Source: CAVQTK01 sp963716455
GTDB taxonomy: Bacteria > Pseudomonadota > Gammaproteobacteria > Coxiellales > Coxiellaceae
Length of the DNA: 64,000 bases
Direction of reading: 5' to 3'
Assembly: GCA_963716455.1 (NCBI GenBank)
Contig: CAVQTK010000009.1
Coordinates: 6,537 to 70,536 of the forward strand
Shown in pieces: positions 1 to 9,990 of the stretch. Both the position numbers and the translations under genes were made by a program. Positions within the stretch are counted from its first letter, which is position 1. Each line of letters begins with the position of its first letter. The notes below the pieces were generated by a model. That model made no database searches and was not told where the DNA came from. It worked only from the letters and a program-made list of their open reading frames with translations.

Positions 1-776
1 CTAAATGAGGCCGGGGGTTGGCCAATTAATACGGCAATTGCATGCTCTAATTGAGCCCGTCTTAAGCGCGTGTCTGCTGCCAATGTCTTCGCTGTATTCA
101 GTTGATATTGAGCATCATCCACATCAGCAATTGGCGCAGCTCCGCCCTCGTAACGCTTACGAGTTAAATATAGAGCTTTTTCATATACGGCTACTGTTTT
201 ATCTAAAACCTGTTGCGAGTCATCGCTACCTCTCAAGGCAAAGTAATAACTAGCAAGTTCCGCATGCAAGCTTAAATCAACGATAGCAAGATCGGCAGCA
301 CTGGCTTGGGCAAGTTTTTTTGCTGAGGCTACTGAATTGCGTACGCGACCCCATACATCTAGTTCGTAATTAAGATTTAGCGCAAGCAGAAAATCATTAT
401 AGGTACGAACTGGTTGGGAATTAGCAAGATTCTTTGAAAGATGTTGACGATTAGCATTAAATATACCAAGCACACTAGGAAATAACGCAGAACGTTGTAC
501 CGCCCACACAGCACGTGCTTCTTCATATCGAGCAAGTGCCGCCTTTAAATTTTGATTGGCACTTACAATTTGTGCTTCCAACTCATTGAGTACTGGATCA
601 CCGTACATAGTCCACCAAGGACCACGATCCAAGACAGCGCTACTTGGTTTAGCGTGCAACCACTGCCCACTTTCTTTATAGTTAGTAGGAATATCCATAA
701 GAGGACGTTGGTATCTTGGAGCGAATGAACATCCCATTAACGTAATCACACTCAGAGATAAAATCACTCTCTTCAT
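1..776 (-). CDS. RND efflux outer-membrane lipoprotein (NodT/OprM family), C-terminus cut by window edge
   Basis: This is the outer-membrane channel of a tripartite efflux pump. Reading leftward from ATG at 776, the product starts with a short lipoprotein signal peptide ending in the lipobox LMGC, so Cys16 would be the lipidated residue. It continues with the family-typical segment around GPWWTMYGDPVLNELEAQI and a periplasmic helical segment with NYELDVWGRVRNSVASAKK. The frame is open to base 1, so roughly the last 200 residues lie outside the window. The start codon overlaps the stop of the upstream adaptor gene by ATGA, which indicates translational coupling in a three-gene operon (pump, adaptor, channel). 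Confidence 0.9.
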   Translation of the reverse strand, partial: MKRVILSLSVITLMGCSFAPRYQRPLMDIPTNYKESGQWLHAKPSSAVLDRGPWWTMYGDPVLNELEAQIVSANQNLKAALARYEEARAVWAVQRSALFPSVLGIFNANRQHLSKNLANSQPVRTYNDFLLALNLNYELDVWGRVRNSVASAKKLAQASAADLAIVDLSLHAELASYYFALRGSDDSQQVLDKTVAVYEKALYLTRKRYEGGAAPIADVDDAQYQLNTAKTLAADTRLRRAQLEHAIAVLIGQPPASF

Positions 777-1945
777 GAATTTTTCTTGGTTTTTATTGCG
801 GGCTCAGAAGTAACAACGTGCACTTTCTCACCTGAAAAGATCGAATCCGCTGGATTAACAATAACCGGCTCACCCGGCTTAATACCTGCGACTACTTCTA
901 CCACATCTCCAAAGTCACGACCGATAGTAATAGACTTAAGCAGTACTTTATTATCACCGTCAATTGTTGCAACTTGCATTCCTTGGGAACGAAAAATGAG
1001 AGTATTAACTGGTAAACGCACATAGTTTTTATTTACCGGAAAAATCAAATGAACTTGAGCATAGCCGCCTGCTAACAATTTAAAATCGGGATTATCAATT
1101 GCAAACTGCGCAAGCAAGGTACGTGTTTTGGGATCAATAGCCCTTGCAGTATCCAGCAATTTGGCTAAGTAACTTTTGCCCGGGTGCTCGGTAAAATACA
1201 ACTTAACAGTAAAATTCGGTCTAATACTTGTGGAGTAATATTGCGGAATTCGCACATAAATTCGCAAACGATTGACTTGCACCAGACGAAAAAGCGGCAC
1301 CGTCCCACTCCCAGCATTAATTAATTGGCCAATGTCTGTAGTTCTTGACATAATAACGCCGTCAAAAGGAGCAATCACTTTTTGAAAACTAACTAAAGCA
1401 CGTAGACGATCACGATCAGAACGAGTTGCTGCTACTATTGCTGCCGTTGCTTTTTCATTACTAGTTTTTTCGTCAGTTTCTTGTTTGGAAACGGATTCAG
1501 ATTTTAATAAATTTTTCCAGCGCTCTGCTGTAGTATGCGCTAAATAATAATTAGCTTCAGCAGTTTTAAGATTCGCTTCTGTTTGTTGTAATTGCGCATT
1601 TACCTCGGGAGCGGTAATACTTGCAAGCAAATCACCTGCTTTTACATGCGCGCCGATATCGACCATCCATTTGACCACATAACCATTTGTTCGCGCAAAA
1701 ATAGTAGAGTCATGCCAGGCGTATACATTTCCGGGCAAGATAATTTCTTCCTTAATAGGCTCGGCTGCAGCCTTTATAACAGCGACGTTAACGACTGCCT
1801 GCTGGTTGGTTACTTTGCGCAAATTTCTATATTCCATTAAACGATAACCAATTCCAATAAGCGCAATGCAGATCATAATGAAAATTGCTATCACAATCCG
1901 TCTATTAAATACATATGAGGATTTTTTATGAGGTTGCTGTTTCAT
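773..1945 (-). CDS. RND efflux periplasmic adaptor subunit (MFP/HlyD family)
   Basis: Membrane-fusion protein that bridges the inner-membrane pump and the outer-membrane channel. It has one N-terminal membrane anchor (about residues 15-35), a biotinyl-lipoyl-like segment (GYVVKWMVDIGAHVKAGDLL), a coiled-coil hairpin rich in Ala/Glu/Lys, and a beta-barrel region with APFDGVIMSRTTDIGQLI. The length, 390 residues, is normal for the family. I chose ATG at 1945 because AAGGAT lies just upstream of it; an alternative start eight codons earlier has no comparable site. The start lies 20 bp inside the pump gene and the stop overlaps the channel gene by four bases, so all three are coupled. Confidence 0.93.
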   Translation of the reverse strand: MKQQPHKKSSYVFNRRIVIAIFIMICIALIGIGYRLMEYRNLRKVTNQQAVVNVAVIKAAAEPIKEEIILPGNVYAWHDSTIFARTNGYVVKWMVDIGAHVKAGDLLASITAPEVNAQLQQTEANLKTAEANYYLAHTTAERWKNLLKSESVSKQETDEKTSNEKATAAIVAATRSDRDRLRALVSFQKVIAPFDGVIMSRTTDIGQLINAGSGTVPLFRLVQVNRLRIYVRIPQYYSTSIRPNFTVKLYFTEHPGKSYLAKLLDTARAIDPKTRTLLAQFAIDNPDFKLLAGGYAQVHLIFPVNKNYVRLPVNTLIFRSQGMQVATIDGDNKVLLKSITIGRDFGDVVEVVAGIKPGEPVIVNPADSIFSGEKVHVVTSEPAIKTKKNS

Positions 1946-4900
1946 TATAAATCCTTTTATTTCGATCATGAATCAAGCAAAAAACTGCCGGCACAAACAA
2001 TAAAGTGGCTATTGTTGCAAAAATTAAGCCTCCAATCACTGCGCGTCCCAAAGGAGCATTCTGCTCTCCCCCCGCGCCTAAACCAAGCGCCATGGGCAAC
2101 ATGCCAATAATCATAGCCAAAGCAGTCATTAAAACAGGCCGTAAGCGGGTAAACCCTGCTGCAACGGCTGCTGCAACTGCGTTGTTGCCTTCCCGCATAT
2201 ATTCACGAGCAAAACTCACTAAAAGAATACTATTCGCTGTCCCTACACCCATACACATGATTGCCCCTGTCAAAGCAGGAACACTCAAGCTGGTATGAGT
2301 TAAAAACAACATCCAAGCGATGCCGGCGATACTTGCTGGTAATGCGGTTATTATAATAAAGGGATCTATCCATGATTGAAAATTAACTACAATCAAAAAA
2401 TAAATTAATATGATGGCAAATATAAGTCCAAAATATAAACTTCTAAAAGAGGTCACCTGGGTTTGCATTTGACCGCGAGCATTAACCGTCGAACCTTTTG
2501 GCAAATCTTTAGCTGTATTAGCAATAAGGCGATTAACATCGTGTGCTACTCCGCCAAGATCACGATCTTGCACGGCAGCAAATATATCAATAACCGGTTG
2601 CACGTTGTAATGCGATTCCACAACAGAACCGGCCCTGCGGCTAACGGTGGATAAGGCACCTAAGATTTGCAATTGTCTGCTCATACTGGTGAGGGGAATA
2701 TTTTGCAATGCTTGCAATGAATCGAGTCGATATTGCGGAGTTTGCGTGACAATGGGATAGGAAACACCATTTTTAGTATCTAGCCAAAATGTTGGTGTAG
2801 TCTGAAAACTCCCAGATAAGGAAATCAGCATATTAGAAGCAACGTCAAATTGCGTCAAACCAAGTTCTTTCGCCAAGCTCCTATCCACATCTATATTTAA
2901 CTGCGGATAATTGTATGCTTGATGAATATGTGCATCCACAATTCCAGGAATAAGTTTAATTTTATCTAACAGTGATGCTGCATACTGACGATTAGATTCA
3001 GCCTTTAATCCCACCACTTGCAAATCAATCGGTGCGGGTAATCCAAAATTAAGAATTTGACCGACCATATCTGCTGGAAGAAATGCAAATGTTACTCCCG
3101 GAAATTTTTTCGGTAAAATCAACCGTAACTTACGCACATAGTCTTCAGTAGAATGATGACTTTGTTGCAAAGAAATTAAAATATCTGCATTGGAAGACGC
3201 GACTGTCCCCGAATTACTATACGAAAGATTAATGCCACTGACCGGTAACCCAATGTTATCAACAATAGTATTTAATTCTTTAGGAGGAATAACTTCGCGA
3301 ATGAGGTCATCTACTTCTGCACAAATTTTTGCGGTTTCCTCTACTCGCATACCGGTGGGAGCCATTAGATGTAATTTAATTTGACCAGAATCAACACTGG
3401 GGAAAAAATCAGAACCTAACCATGGCAATAAAATAACTAAAGACAAAATTATAACAGCCAAGAATACCAGGATGAAAGCTTTTCGTTGATGAAGAATTTT
3501 TTCCAATAAATCGCGATAATTCTCACGTAATACATGAAAACGATGCTCAAATTGATGGTTTATTCGCTTAAAAAAATTTGATTTTGATTCTTCCTCATTG
3601 CCATTACTTTCGGTTGGCTCAGTTCGCTTATGCAACCAATATTTCGCTAACGTTGCCACTAGCGTTCTAGATAATATGTAAGAAGCAAGCATAGCAAATA
3701 TAACTGCTTCTGCCAAAGGAACAAATAAATAATGCGCTACCCCGCCCAAAAAAAACATAGGCACAAAAACGATACAAATACATAAAGTTGAAACTAAAGC
3801 AGGAATGGCAATTTGCTGGGCTCCATCAAGAATAGAGGTCTCCACCTCCTTACCTTGATCTAAATTCCAATTAATATTTTCAATGGCGACGGTTGCATCA
3901 TCAACCAAAATTCCCACAGCCAACGCTAACCCCCCAAGCGTCATGATATTGATGGTTTCTCCAAGGACTGAAAAAGTAATAATGGAAGCTAATATGGAAA
4001 GTGGAATGGAAATAATAATAATGACAGTACTACGCCAACTACCCACAAATAATAAAATCATCAACCCGGTAAGTACAGCTGCAATAGTACCTTCTCGCAC
4101 CAAATCATTAATAGCCGCTTTAACAAAAAGAGACTGGTCACCAAATATTTTTAATTTCAACGCAGGGGGCATGCTTTCCTCCACTTTGGGAAGAATGGCC
4201 TTTACCTGATTAATAATGTCTAGGGTAGACGCGCCGCTGACTTTTTGAATGGTCATTAATACAGCTCGCTTTCCATTATAATTCACTATATTAGTTTGTG
4301 GAGGAGATCCATTAAGAACGTGCGCAACATCACGAATATAAAGAACGGCCCCTTGTTGAGTTCTAATAGGTAAATCATTTATATCATTAAGTACAATTGG
4401 ACTGGCGTTGAGTTTAATAAAATACTCATAAAGATCTATTTTTGCGGTCCCAGCAGGTAAAATAAGATTTTGATTAAGTATAGCGGTATTAACATCTTGT
4501 GCAGACACGTTATAAGCCTGCATTGCCTGTGGATTAAGATCCACTTCTACTTGGCGCACTTTTCCCCCATAAGGATAGGGCAATGCTGCTCCTTGCACCA
4601 CCGCTAACTGAGTACGAATAAAGTTATTACCTAAGTCATTGAGTTCTTGCTCCGTTAATGTATTACTGGACAGCACTAGTTGCATGATGGGAACCGATGA
4701 AGCATTATAACTTAAGATGAGTGGTGGCAACGTTCCTGGTGGTAAGTTTCTAAGTAGTGTTTGGGCAATGGAAGTTACTTGGCTTAAAGCAGTAGCTATT
4801 TTCACCGATGAATAAAAAAATATTTTAGTCACACTAACACCAGTAAGTGACTGCGATTCGATATGCTGAATATCATTAACAGTAGTGGTGAGAGCTCGTT

Positions 4901-5102
4901 CAAAAGTGCTGGTTATCCGACCCGCCATTTCGTCGGGAAGTAAGCCACTGTAACTCCACACAACACTAACTACGGGGATATTGATAATGGGAAAAATATC
5001 TTTTGGAGTCTGAAAAATGGTTAAAGGTCCCAATATTAACAGCAAGAGCGCTAATACAATAAATGTATAAGGTCTTGTAAGTGCAATTCGTACAATCCAC
5101 AT
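1926..5102 (-). CDS. RND multidrug efflux inner-membrane permease (HAE1/AcrB type)
   Basis: Proton-driven drug exporter of 1058 residues, the usual length. There is an N-terminal membrane helix after MWIVRIALTRPYTF, a first large periplasmic loop, and a central membrane bundle containing GILVDDATVAIENI, whose paired aspartates are the proton-relay residues of HAE1 pumps. A second periplasmic loop and a second membrane bundle (GVGTANSILLVSFAREYM) follow. AAAAGGAC stands directly before the ATG. It is the first gene of the leftward pump-adaptor-channel operon. No regulator of the operon is adjacent, and the substrate cannot be read from sequence. The frame is intact across 3.2 kb. Confidence 0.95.
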   Translation of the reverse strand: MWIVRIALTRPYTFIVLALLLLILGPLTIFQTPKDIFPIINIPVVSVVWSYSGLLPDEMAGRITSTFERALTTTVNDIQHIESQSLTGVSVTKIFFYSSVKIATALSQVTSIAQTLLRNLPPGTLPPLILSYNASSVPIMQLVLSSNTLTEQELNDLGNNFIRTQLAVVQGAALPYPYGGKVRQVEVDLNPQAMQAYNVSAQDVNTAILNQNLILPAGTAKIDLYEYFIKLNASPIVLNDINDLPIRTQQGAVLYIRDVAHVLNGSPPQTNIVNYNGKRAVLMTIQKVSGASTLDIINQVKAILPKVEESMPPALKLKIFGDQSLFVKAAINDLVREGTIAAVLTGLMILLFVGSWRSTVIIIISIPLSILASIITFSVLGETINIMTLGGLALAVGILVDDATVAIENINWNLDQGKEVETSILDGAQQIAIPALVSTLCICIVFVPMFFLGGVAHYLFVPLAEAVIFAMLASYILSRTLVATLAKYWLHKRTEPTESNGNEEESKSNFFKRINHQFEHRFHVLRENYRDLLEKILHQRKAFILVFLAVIILSLVILLPWLGSDFFPSVDSGQIKLHLMAPTGMRVEETAKICAEVDDLIREVIPPKELNTIVDNIGLPVSGINLSYSNSGTVASSNADILISLQQSHHSTEDYVRKLRLILPKKFPGVTFAFLPADMVGQILNFGLPAPIDLQVVGLKAESNRQYAASLLDKIKLIPGIVDAHIHQAYNYPQLNIDVDRSLAKELGLTQFDVASNMLISLSGSFQTTPTFWLDTKNGVSYPIVTQTPQYRLDSLQALQNIPLTSMSRQLQILGALSTVSRRAGSVVESHYNVQPVIDIFAAVQDRDLGGVAHDVNRLIANTAKDLPKGSTVNARGQMQTQVTSFRSLYFGLIFAIILIYFLIVVNFQSWIDPFIIITALPASIAGIAWMLFLTHTSLSVPALTGAIMCMGVGTANSILLVSFAREYMREGNNAVAAAVAAGFTRLRPVLMTALAMIIGMLPMALGLGAGGEQNAPLGRAVIGGLIFATIATLLFVPAVFCLIHDRNKRIYNETATS

Positions 5103-5272
5103 GTCCTTTTCCGTAGACTCTGCAAAGGGGATTTATTCCTATAGAACCAATCAACTATTATTACATTCTTACTCTAATTTTGACAAATAAGATACATATG
5201 TGGCTACTGATATCCACCCGATCAGAAAACAATTTGAAGATAATTAATTTGTATAAATAGAGATTAATTTGT

Positions 5273-5988
5273 ATGCGCTCAATTAACGGTTCCTTCGGCA
5301 TAAAACTGCTAATTACAGTCCTAAGCTTAGTCGCCGGAAGTGTGGACGTCATCAGTTTTCTGGGACTCCAAGGTCTCTTTGTTTCTCACATTACTGGAAA
5401 CTTAGTGATTCTAACATCGCAAATAGTCAATGCTAATAAAATGCCGATTGCACTATCCTTATCCGTACCTGTTTTTATTATAATCCTGGGTTTAACCCGA
5501 TTATTAGTAGATGGTTTGAAAAAGATGGGTGGGATTCCGTAAGGCTTTTACTATTATTGCAATTTATATTGCTTTTTAGTTTTCTGATCCTAGGCGTTAC
5601 TACTGGGGCGCATATTAATCCAAATACCGCAGTCGCCGTTCTAGCGGGTATGTTTGGCGTCGCAGCAATGGCGGTACAAAATGCTCTTGTTCAAGTATCA
5701 TTGAAAGGCGCACCAGCAACTGCAGTGATGACCACTAACATTACTCGCTTCGTAATGGACATATGTGAAGTTTTTTTAAGAAATCAAACCCATGATAGGA
5801 TTGTAACCGCACGTAACCGAGCCAAGGATATTTGGCCGACGATTGTGGGCTTTACTATCGGTTGTGCATTAGGGGGGATATATGAAGCAGCATATGGTCT
5901 ATGGGCCCTAACATTGCCTGTATGCTTAGCTTTCCTGGCTTTAATAATCGGTTTTTTTCTTCCCACAGTAAATAAGGATCCCTCATGA
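5273..5988 (+). pseudogene. DUF1275 (YoaK-like) membrane protein, frameshifted
   Basis: The first frame (5273-5542, 89 codons) encodes the family hallmark GSVDVISFLGLQGLFVSHITGNL and stops at TAA 5540-5542. The next frame (continuing to 5988) supplies the remaining membrane helices, with GVTTGAHINPNTAVAVLAGM and ITRFVMDICEVFL. Joined, the product would be about 238 residues, the usual size. Adding one A to the five-A run at 5519-5523 restores a continuous reading (KKDGWDSVRLLL). DUF1275 proteins have several membrane segments and no firmly established function. It is either a decayed gene or a homopolymer sequence error. The neighbour downstream carries the same kind of lesion. Confidence 0.85.
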
Positions 5989-6036
5989 CTCGTATACGAG
6001 TATTTGAAAGTAGTTAATCAAAGAAAAAATAATTTT

Positions 6037-6889
6037 ATGTTTAAAACCGCTACATCTATTTCTATCGAACCATTTCGAATCACCTTATCCATTGCTGGGT
6101 TTGACGGATCCGGCGGTGCAGGTCTGCAAGCCGATCTAAAAACATTTTCAGCCTTCGGCTGTTATGGTACGACTGTGCTCACCGCATTGCCAATTCAAAA
6201 TACCTGCGGTGTTAGGAATTGTTATAGTATCCCTTTACAGAGTATCCAAGAGCAACTTGAAGCAATTTTTGATGATGTTGTGCCTCATGCCATAAAAATT
6301 GGCATGCTTTATTCTAGTGAAATTATCCATTTAGTAGCGGATTTTTTACAAAAGCACGCTACCCATATTCCTATTGTGCTTGATCCCGTTATGATAGCTA
6401 AGAGTGGTGATGCCTTATTACTACCAAGTGCAATAGAGGTCTTTAAAACCAAACTTATTCCCTCTAGCAACTATTCTCACACCTAATTTACCTGAAGCTC
6501 ATACCTTGATAGGTTCATCTTACGATATGGAAGATTTAGCTACTCAGCTTTTAAGTTTAGGCCCTCAGGCCGTTTTACTTAAAGGGGGGCACAACAACGG
6601 AGTAGAATCGAATGATTTTTTCCTAGATAAAAACAATCAAAAAATTTGGCTCAAAAACGAGCGGATTAACACCAATAATACTCACGGCACGGGATGTACC
6701 CTATCCGCTGCGATTTGCTCTTGCCTCGCACTTGGCTTTTCTATGTCTAAAGCCTGCTCTATAGCTAAGCGCTATACTTTTGCAGCATTAACAGCGGCGA
6801 AATCTAATTCCGTGGGGAAGGGTCACGGACCATTACATCATTTTTATCATATTTGGCCAAATATTAATTTTGACGAAGTTTTTTCGTAG
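6037..6889 (+). pseudogene. thiD: Hydroxymethylpyrimidine (phosphate) kinase ThiD-like, frameshifted
   Basis: ThiD phosphorylates the HMP moiety of thiamine. The N-terminal part contains AGFDGSGGAGLQADLKTF and the DPVMIAKSGDALL segment. The C-terminal part, in another frame, contains TPNLPEAHTLIG, VLLKGGH and the anion-hole/active-site segment THGTGCTLSAAICSCLA. The break is at a CCC run, 6460-6462: removing one C gives a continuous IPLATILTPNLPEA, and a joined length of about 280 residues, near the family norm. Start is uncertain; ATG 6037 is preferred to an in-frame TTG at 6004. No other thiamine gene is present here. If the lesion is real, this copy is inactive. Confidence 0.88.
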
Positions 6890-6919
6890 AATTCTAATCT
6901 ACAGGGTGAGCAATTATTC

Positions 6920-8116
6920 TCAAAAATTTGATAGGTTTAAGAGCAGTTTCCAATATATAACCATCCCCAAAATACCTAACACCAAATAGGAAAGAGTTAA
7001 AATCCCTATTCCATCATACTGCATCCAACCCGCTATAGAACTAGCCAAAAAAGCCACTAGCATTTGAAAGCCGCCATATAATGCCCCTGCTGCGCCACGT
7101 TTCTCAGGAAATGAGCTTAACGCTCGACTAGATCCCCACGGAATAACCAATGCCTGACTACAAATAACCAAGAAAACGGCAATAATAATTAATGGGATGG
7201 TAATAAAATTCACTAGGTAAAAAAAGGTTAGGCTGATACCCACTAGTAATAATAATATTAAGCCCATGAAGAGTGTTTTTTGACTCCCTATTTTACGCAC
7301 AAAAAAAGGCGTGATTAATTTTCCTGTAAACCCACCCACAGCTGCAAAGGCAGTTATCCAGCCGTAAGCCACCGGGCTCATATGGTACTGAGTTTGAAAA
7401 ATAATTGGGCTGGTAGTCGCATAGATCATAGCTGCCGCTGCAAGAATCCCAGTCAGAAGAGTCGCACCCATAAAAGTAATGTGAGAAAGTAAGGATTTGT
7501 AACTGAAATACAACCCAGGCAAAGAAAAAGCACGTGGATTTTTATGATGGTTTGTTTCAGGACAAAAGCGGGCATACATAAACAATGAAACAACCAAGAG
7601 TATACCTAGAATTATGAAATTAGCTTTCCAGCCCCACCATTGCTGTACATATCCACCAATAGTAGGCGCTAGCAAAGGAGATATGCTCAGGAATAAGCTA
7701 AAATAAGACCCTGCAAATGCCAGGCGCTCACCAGTTAAGACATCCGCCACTATCGTCCTGCCGACTCCTAAACAAACACCTGAACCCATACCCTGCAACA
7801 ATCGCAGCAGCAAAAAGCTGTTAATATCATTTACAAAAACCGCAATAAAAGAAGCTATACTAGCCACAGTCAAACCAAAAATAACCACCGGCTTACGGCC
7901 ATATTTATCTGATAAAGGGCCATAAAATAATAAACTAAGTCCCATCCCTAACAAATAAATAGAAACCGATTGTTGCATGTGCACTTTATCGGTATGCATA
8001 TAGGTCATGATATGGGGTATAGAAGCCAGGTGAATATCAGTACCCAACATGCCACAAGTTGCTACAAAAGAGATAAGAGCCAGAATTTTAAATTCTGAAA
8101 AATTTATTTTCTCCAT
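6920..8116 (-). CDS. MFS drug/H+ antiporter, Bcr/CflA-like (DHA1)
   Basis: A 398-residue inner-membrane exporter with twelve predicted membrane segments. The loop 2-3 motif is GPLSDKYGRKPVVIFGL, characteristic of MFS carriers, and RLLQGMGSGVCLGVGRTIVADV matches the Bcr/CflA segment with motif C nearby (SPLLAPTIGGYVQQWWGWKA). The gene is divergent from a TetR regulator, with palindromic sites in the 141-bp gap, so it is the likely regulated target. Its 3' end lies 31 bp from the broken thiD gene. The substrate is unknown. Confidence 0.93.
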   Translation of the reverse strand: MEKINFSEFKILALISFVATCGMLGTDIHLASIPHIMTYMHTDKVHMQQSVSIYLLGMGLSLLFYGPLSDKYGRKPVVIFGLTVASIASFIAVFVNDINSFLLLRLLQGMGSGVCLGVGRTIVADVLTGERLAFAGSYFSLFLSISPLLAPTIGGYVQQWWGWKANFIILGILLVVSLFMYARFCPETNHHKNPRAFSLPGLYFSYKSLLSHITFMGATLLTGILAAAAMIYATTSPIIFQTQYHMSPVAYGWITAFAAVGGFTGKLITPFFVRKIGSQKTLFMGLILLLLVGISLTFFYLVNFITIPLIIIAVFLVICSQALVIPWGSSRALSSFPEKRGAAGALYGGFQMLVAFLASSIAGWMQYDGIGILTLSYLVLGILGMVIYWKLLLNLSNF

Positions 8117-8177
8117 CTTCTACCCCCCATTCGCCATATAAAAATTGAATCCATGCCATTAAAAATGATAAAATTAT

Positions 8178-8187
8178 TGAACGTTCA
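8178..8187. promoter_or_regulatory. Perfect 10-bp palindrome, candidate TetR-family operator
   Basis: TGAACGTTCA reads identically on both strands and lies between the divergent MFS gene (start 8116) and the TetR gene (start 8258). Its arm matches the GTTCAAT arm of the larger palindrome 23 bp to the right. Assignment to the adjacent regulator is inference. Confidence 0.5.
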
Positions 8188-8209
8188 TTCTAGATCCATA
8201 TTATCACGT

Positions 8210-8227
8210 ATTGACCGATCGTTCAAT
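8210..8227. promoter_or_regulatory. 18-bp imperfect palindrome, candidate TetR-family operator
   Basis: ATTGACCGATCGTTCAAT is symmetric apart from one base pair (C against T at the sixth position of each arm). It is 30 bp upstream of the tetR start and in the gap shared with the divergent transporter, the expected place for an autoregulated TetR operator that also controls the transporter. Size is typical for the family. Binding is inferred. Confidence 0.6.
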
Positions 8228-8257
8228 ACATAAAACGAGGACTATAAGGGGTTATGT

Positions 8258-8824
8258 ATGATTAGTACAAAACAAAAAATACTTACAGCAGCAACAGAGC
8301 TATTTGCCCAAAAAGGCTTTTCCGGAACCTCAATAGAAGACATCGCGCAACTAGCCAATGTTCATAAGAGCCTGATTTATCATCATTTTGGTAATAAACA
8401 AGCTTTATGGAAAGAAGTTAAGCGTAATTTGATTGGTAATATCATCCCCGAAATAGATCTCGAACAGTTCAATACTTTAAATGCTTTTTTGACTTTTATT
8501 ATCAACACCCGGATTCAAGCTTATTGTGCCGACCCCCGCATTGGCCGGTTAATAAAATGGCAAACATTAGAAGAAAATGCTCAAGAACTAGTCGGCGATC
8601 ATTCTATTTCGCCATCTAATTGGACAGCCGTAATAGAACGGTTACAATGCAAAGGACAAGTCACTCAAAAATATCCTGCTCACTTAATTATGTTTTTTAT
8701 TTACAGTACAGTTTCAGCAGCAGCCTTAGATTATTTTCCTTTATTAAATAAAAACAATGGTGAGGATAAAGAAAAATACATTCAAATGATCTTGGCAGTG
8801 TTGAACAACAGTTTTTTGCCATAA
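8258..8824 (+). CDS. TetR/AcrR family transcriptional regulator
   Basis: A 188-residue regulator. Residues about 4-50 form the DNA-binding domain: KILTAATELFAQKGFSGTSI, then IAQLANVHKSLIYHHFGNKQ, the canonical TetR helix-turn-helix with the YHHFGNK signature. The remainder is a helical ligand/dimer domain (SAAALDYFPLL near the C-terminus). AAGGGG precedes the ATG. It is divergent from an MFS exporter with palindromes between, and convergent with a second MFS gene whose stop is only 2 bp away. Likely a repressor of the divergent exporter, released by an unknown ligand. Confidence 0.93.
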   Translation: MISTKQKILTAATELFAQKGFSGTSIEDIAQLANVHKSLIYHHFGNKQALWKEVKRNLIGNIIPEIDLEQFNTLNAFLTFIINTRIQAYCADPRIGRLIKWQTLEENAQELVGDHSISPSNWTAVIERLQCKGQVTQKYPAHLIMFFIYSTVSAAALDYFPLLNKNNGEDKEKYIQMILAVLNNSFLP

Positions 8825-8826
8825 AA

Positions 8827-9990
8827 TTATTTATTTTTTACTCCGCAAAACTTTACCAACACAGCACACAACCCTAGCAGAAAAATTACCCATGCCACAG
8901 AATACAGTTGTTTATTATAGCAAATGCTCGCAAGTAAGCTGCCAATAACTGCAAACCAACCCATTGCAAAGAAAAATACAGCAACTCGCATTCCCATTGG
9001 CTGTTCAATGGACTCAATAGCAAAACGATTTAAAGGAGCCAGAGCCATCCCTGCTCCTAATTGATAGAGCATCAATGCACAAATGAAGATAAATAATTGT
9101 TGTGGCCATATATGCGTAGAAATAACCAGTAATAAGCCACTTAACAAAATAATGTTAAGGGCCAGCTTTACCGTTCCTTGCATACCTTTTATCCTGTTAT
9201 AATATTTTATTAAAAATGTCCCAAGAATATAGCTTCCATATAATAGCGCTTGAATAACACCAAACCATACCGGAGATAAGTGGAAATCACGAATCACTAA
9301 CAAAGAACCAACAGCTATCCAAGCAATACTCGCTGCGACAATTAAGCAAAATGTTCCTGTATTTACCATAAATCCACGAGAACACACTATTAACCAGTAA
9401 TCTTTAAAAATGCGTGCTACTTGTAAAGGTTGACGCTTTTGTGCTGGTAAACTTTCTGGCATCCACCGTTTTAAAGCGAGTAAAATAATCACCCCCCATA
9501 TAACTAGAATAAAAAATAATAAACGCCAATCCTGAAATAGCAATAAAATGCTGCCTATTAAGGGTCCAAAGGCGGGCGCCAATATAGCAACACCACCCAT
9601 CCAGGCTATAGTTTTTATCGCTTGCTCGGACTCGAATAGCTCATGAATACTGGCATAGCCAGCGACGACAACAGAACAAACCACCGCTCCCTGAAAAAAA
9701 CGGGAAATTAACATCAAAGAGATATTATTTGCTAATCCACATCCTAAACTTGCCAAAACAAATACTACGCCACCCCACAATAAAATCGGTCGACGACCAA
9801 ACCGATCCGAAATGGGACCTAATACTAATTGCATTGAGGCACTTCCTAAAAACCATGCAGTCAAGGTCATTTGCGCTAAAGTTGAGGAAATATGCAATTC
9901 TTGCATAATAATAGGTAGCGCTGGCAAATATAAATCATTGGATAAGTAAGTTGCCATTTCATACAGGACTAACAAAATAGGGAAGATCAC
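8827..9990 (-). CDS. MFS drug/H+ antiporter, Bcr/CflA-like (DHA1)
   Basis: A 387-residue carrier with about twelve membrane segments and the loop motif GPISDRFGRRPILLWGG. LAPAFGPLIGSILLLFQDWR matches motif C of drug:H+ antiporters. The start is GTG at 9990, which overlaps the stop of the aldo/keto reductase gene by four bases (GTGA), so it is the third gene of a leftward yciI-AKR-MFS unit. The N-terminus is a little short for the family, but the first membrane helix is present (FPILLVLYEMATYLSNDLYL). Export substrate unknown; context suggests a small reduced or oxidised metabolite, which is only inference. Confidence 0.92.
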   Translation of the reverse strand: MIFPILLVLYEMATYLSNDLYLPALPIIMQELHISSTLAQMTLTAWFLGSASMQLVLGPISDRFGRRPILLWGGVVFVLASLGCGLANNISLMLISRFFQGAVVCSVVVAGYASIHELFESEQAIKTIAWMGGVAILAPAFGPLIGSILLLFQDWRLLFFILVIWGVIILLALKRWMPESLPAQKRQPLQVARIFKDYWLIVCSRGFMVNTGTFCLIVAASIAWIAVGSLLVIRDFHLSPVWFGVIQALLYGSYILGTFLIKYYNRIKGMQGTVKLALNIILLSGLLLVISTHIWPQQLFIFICALMLYQLGAGMALAPLNRFAIESIEQPMGMRVAVFFFAMGWFAVIGSLLASICYNKQLYSVAWVIFLLGLCAVLVKFCGVKNK

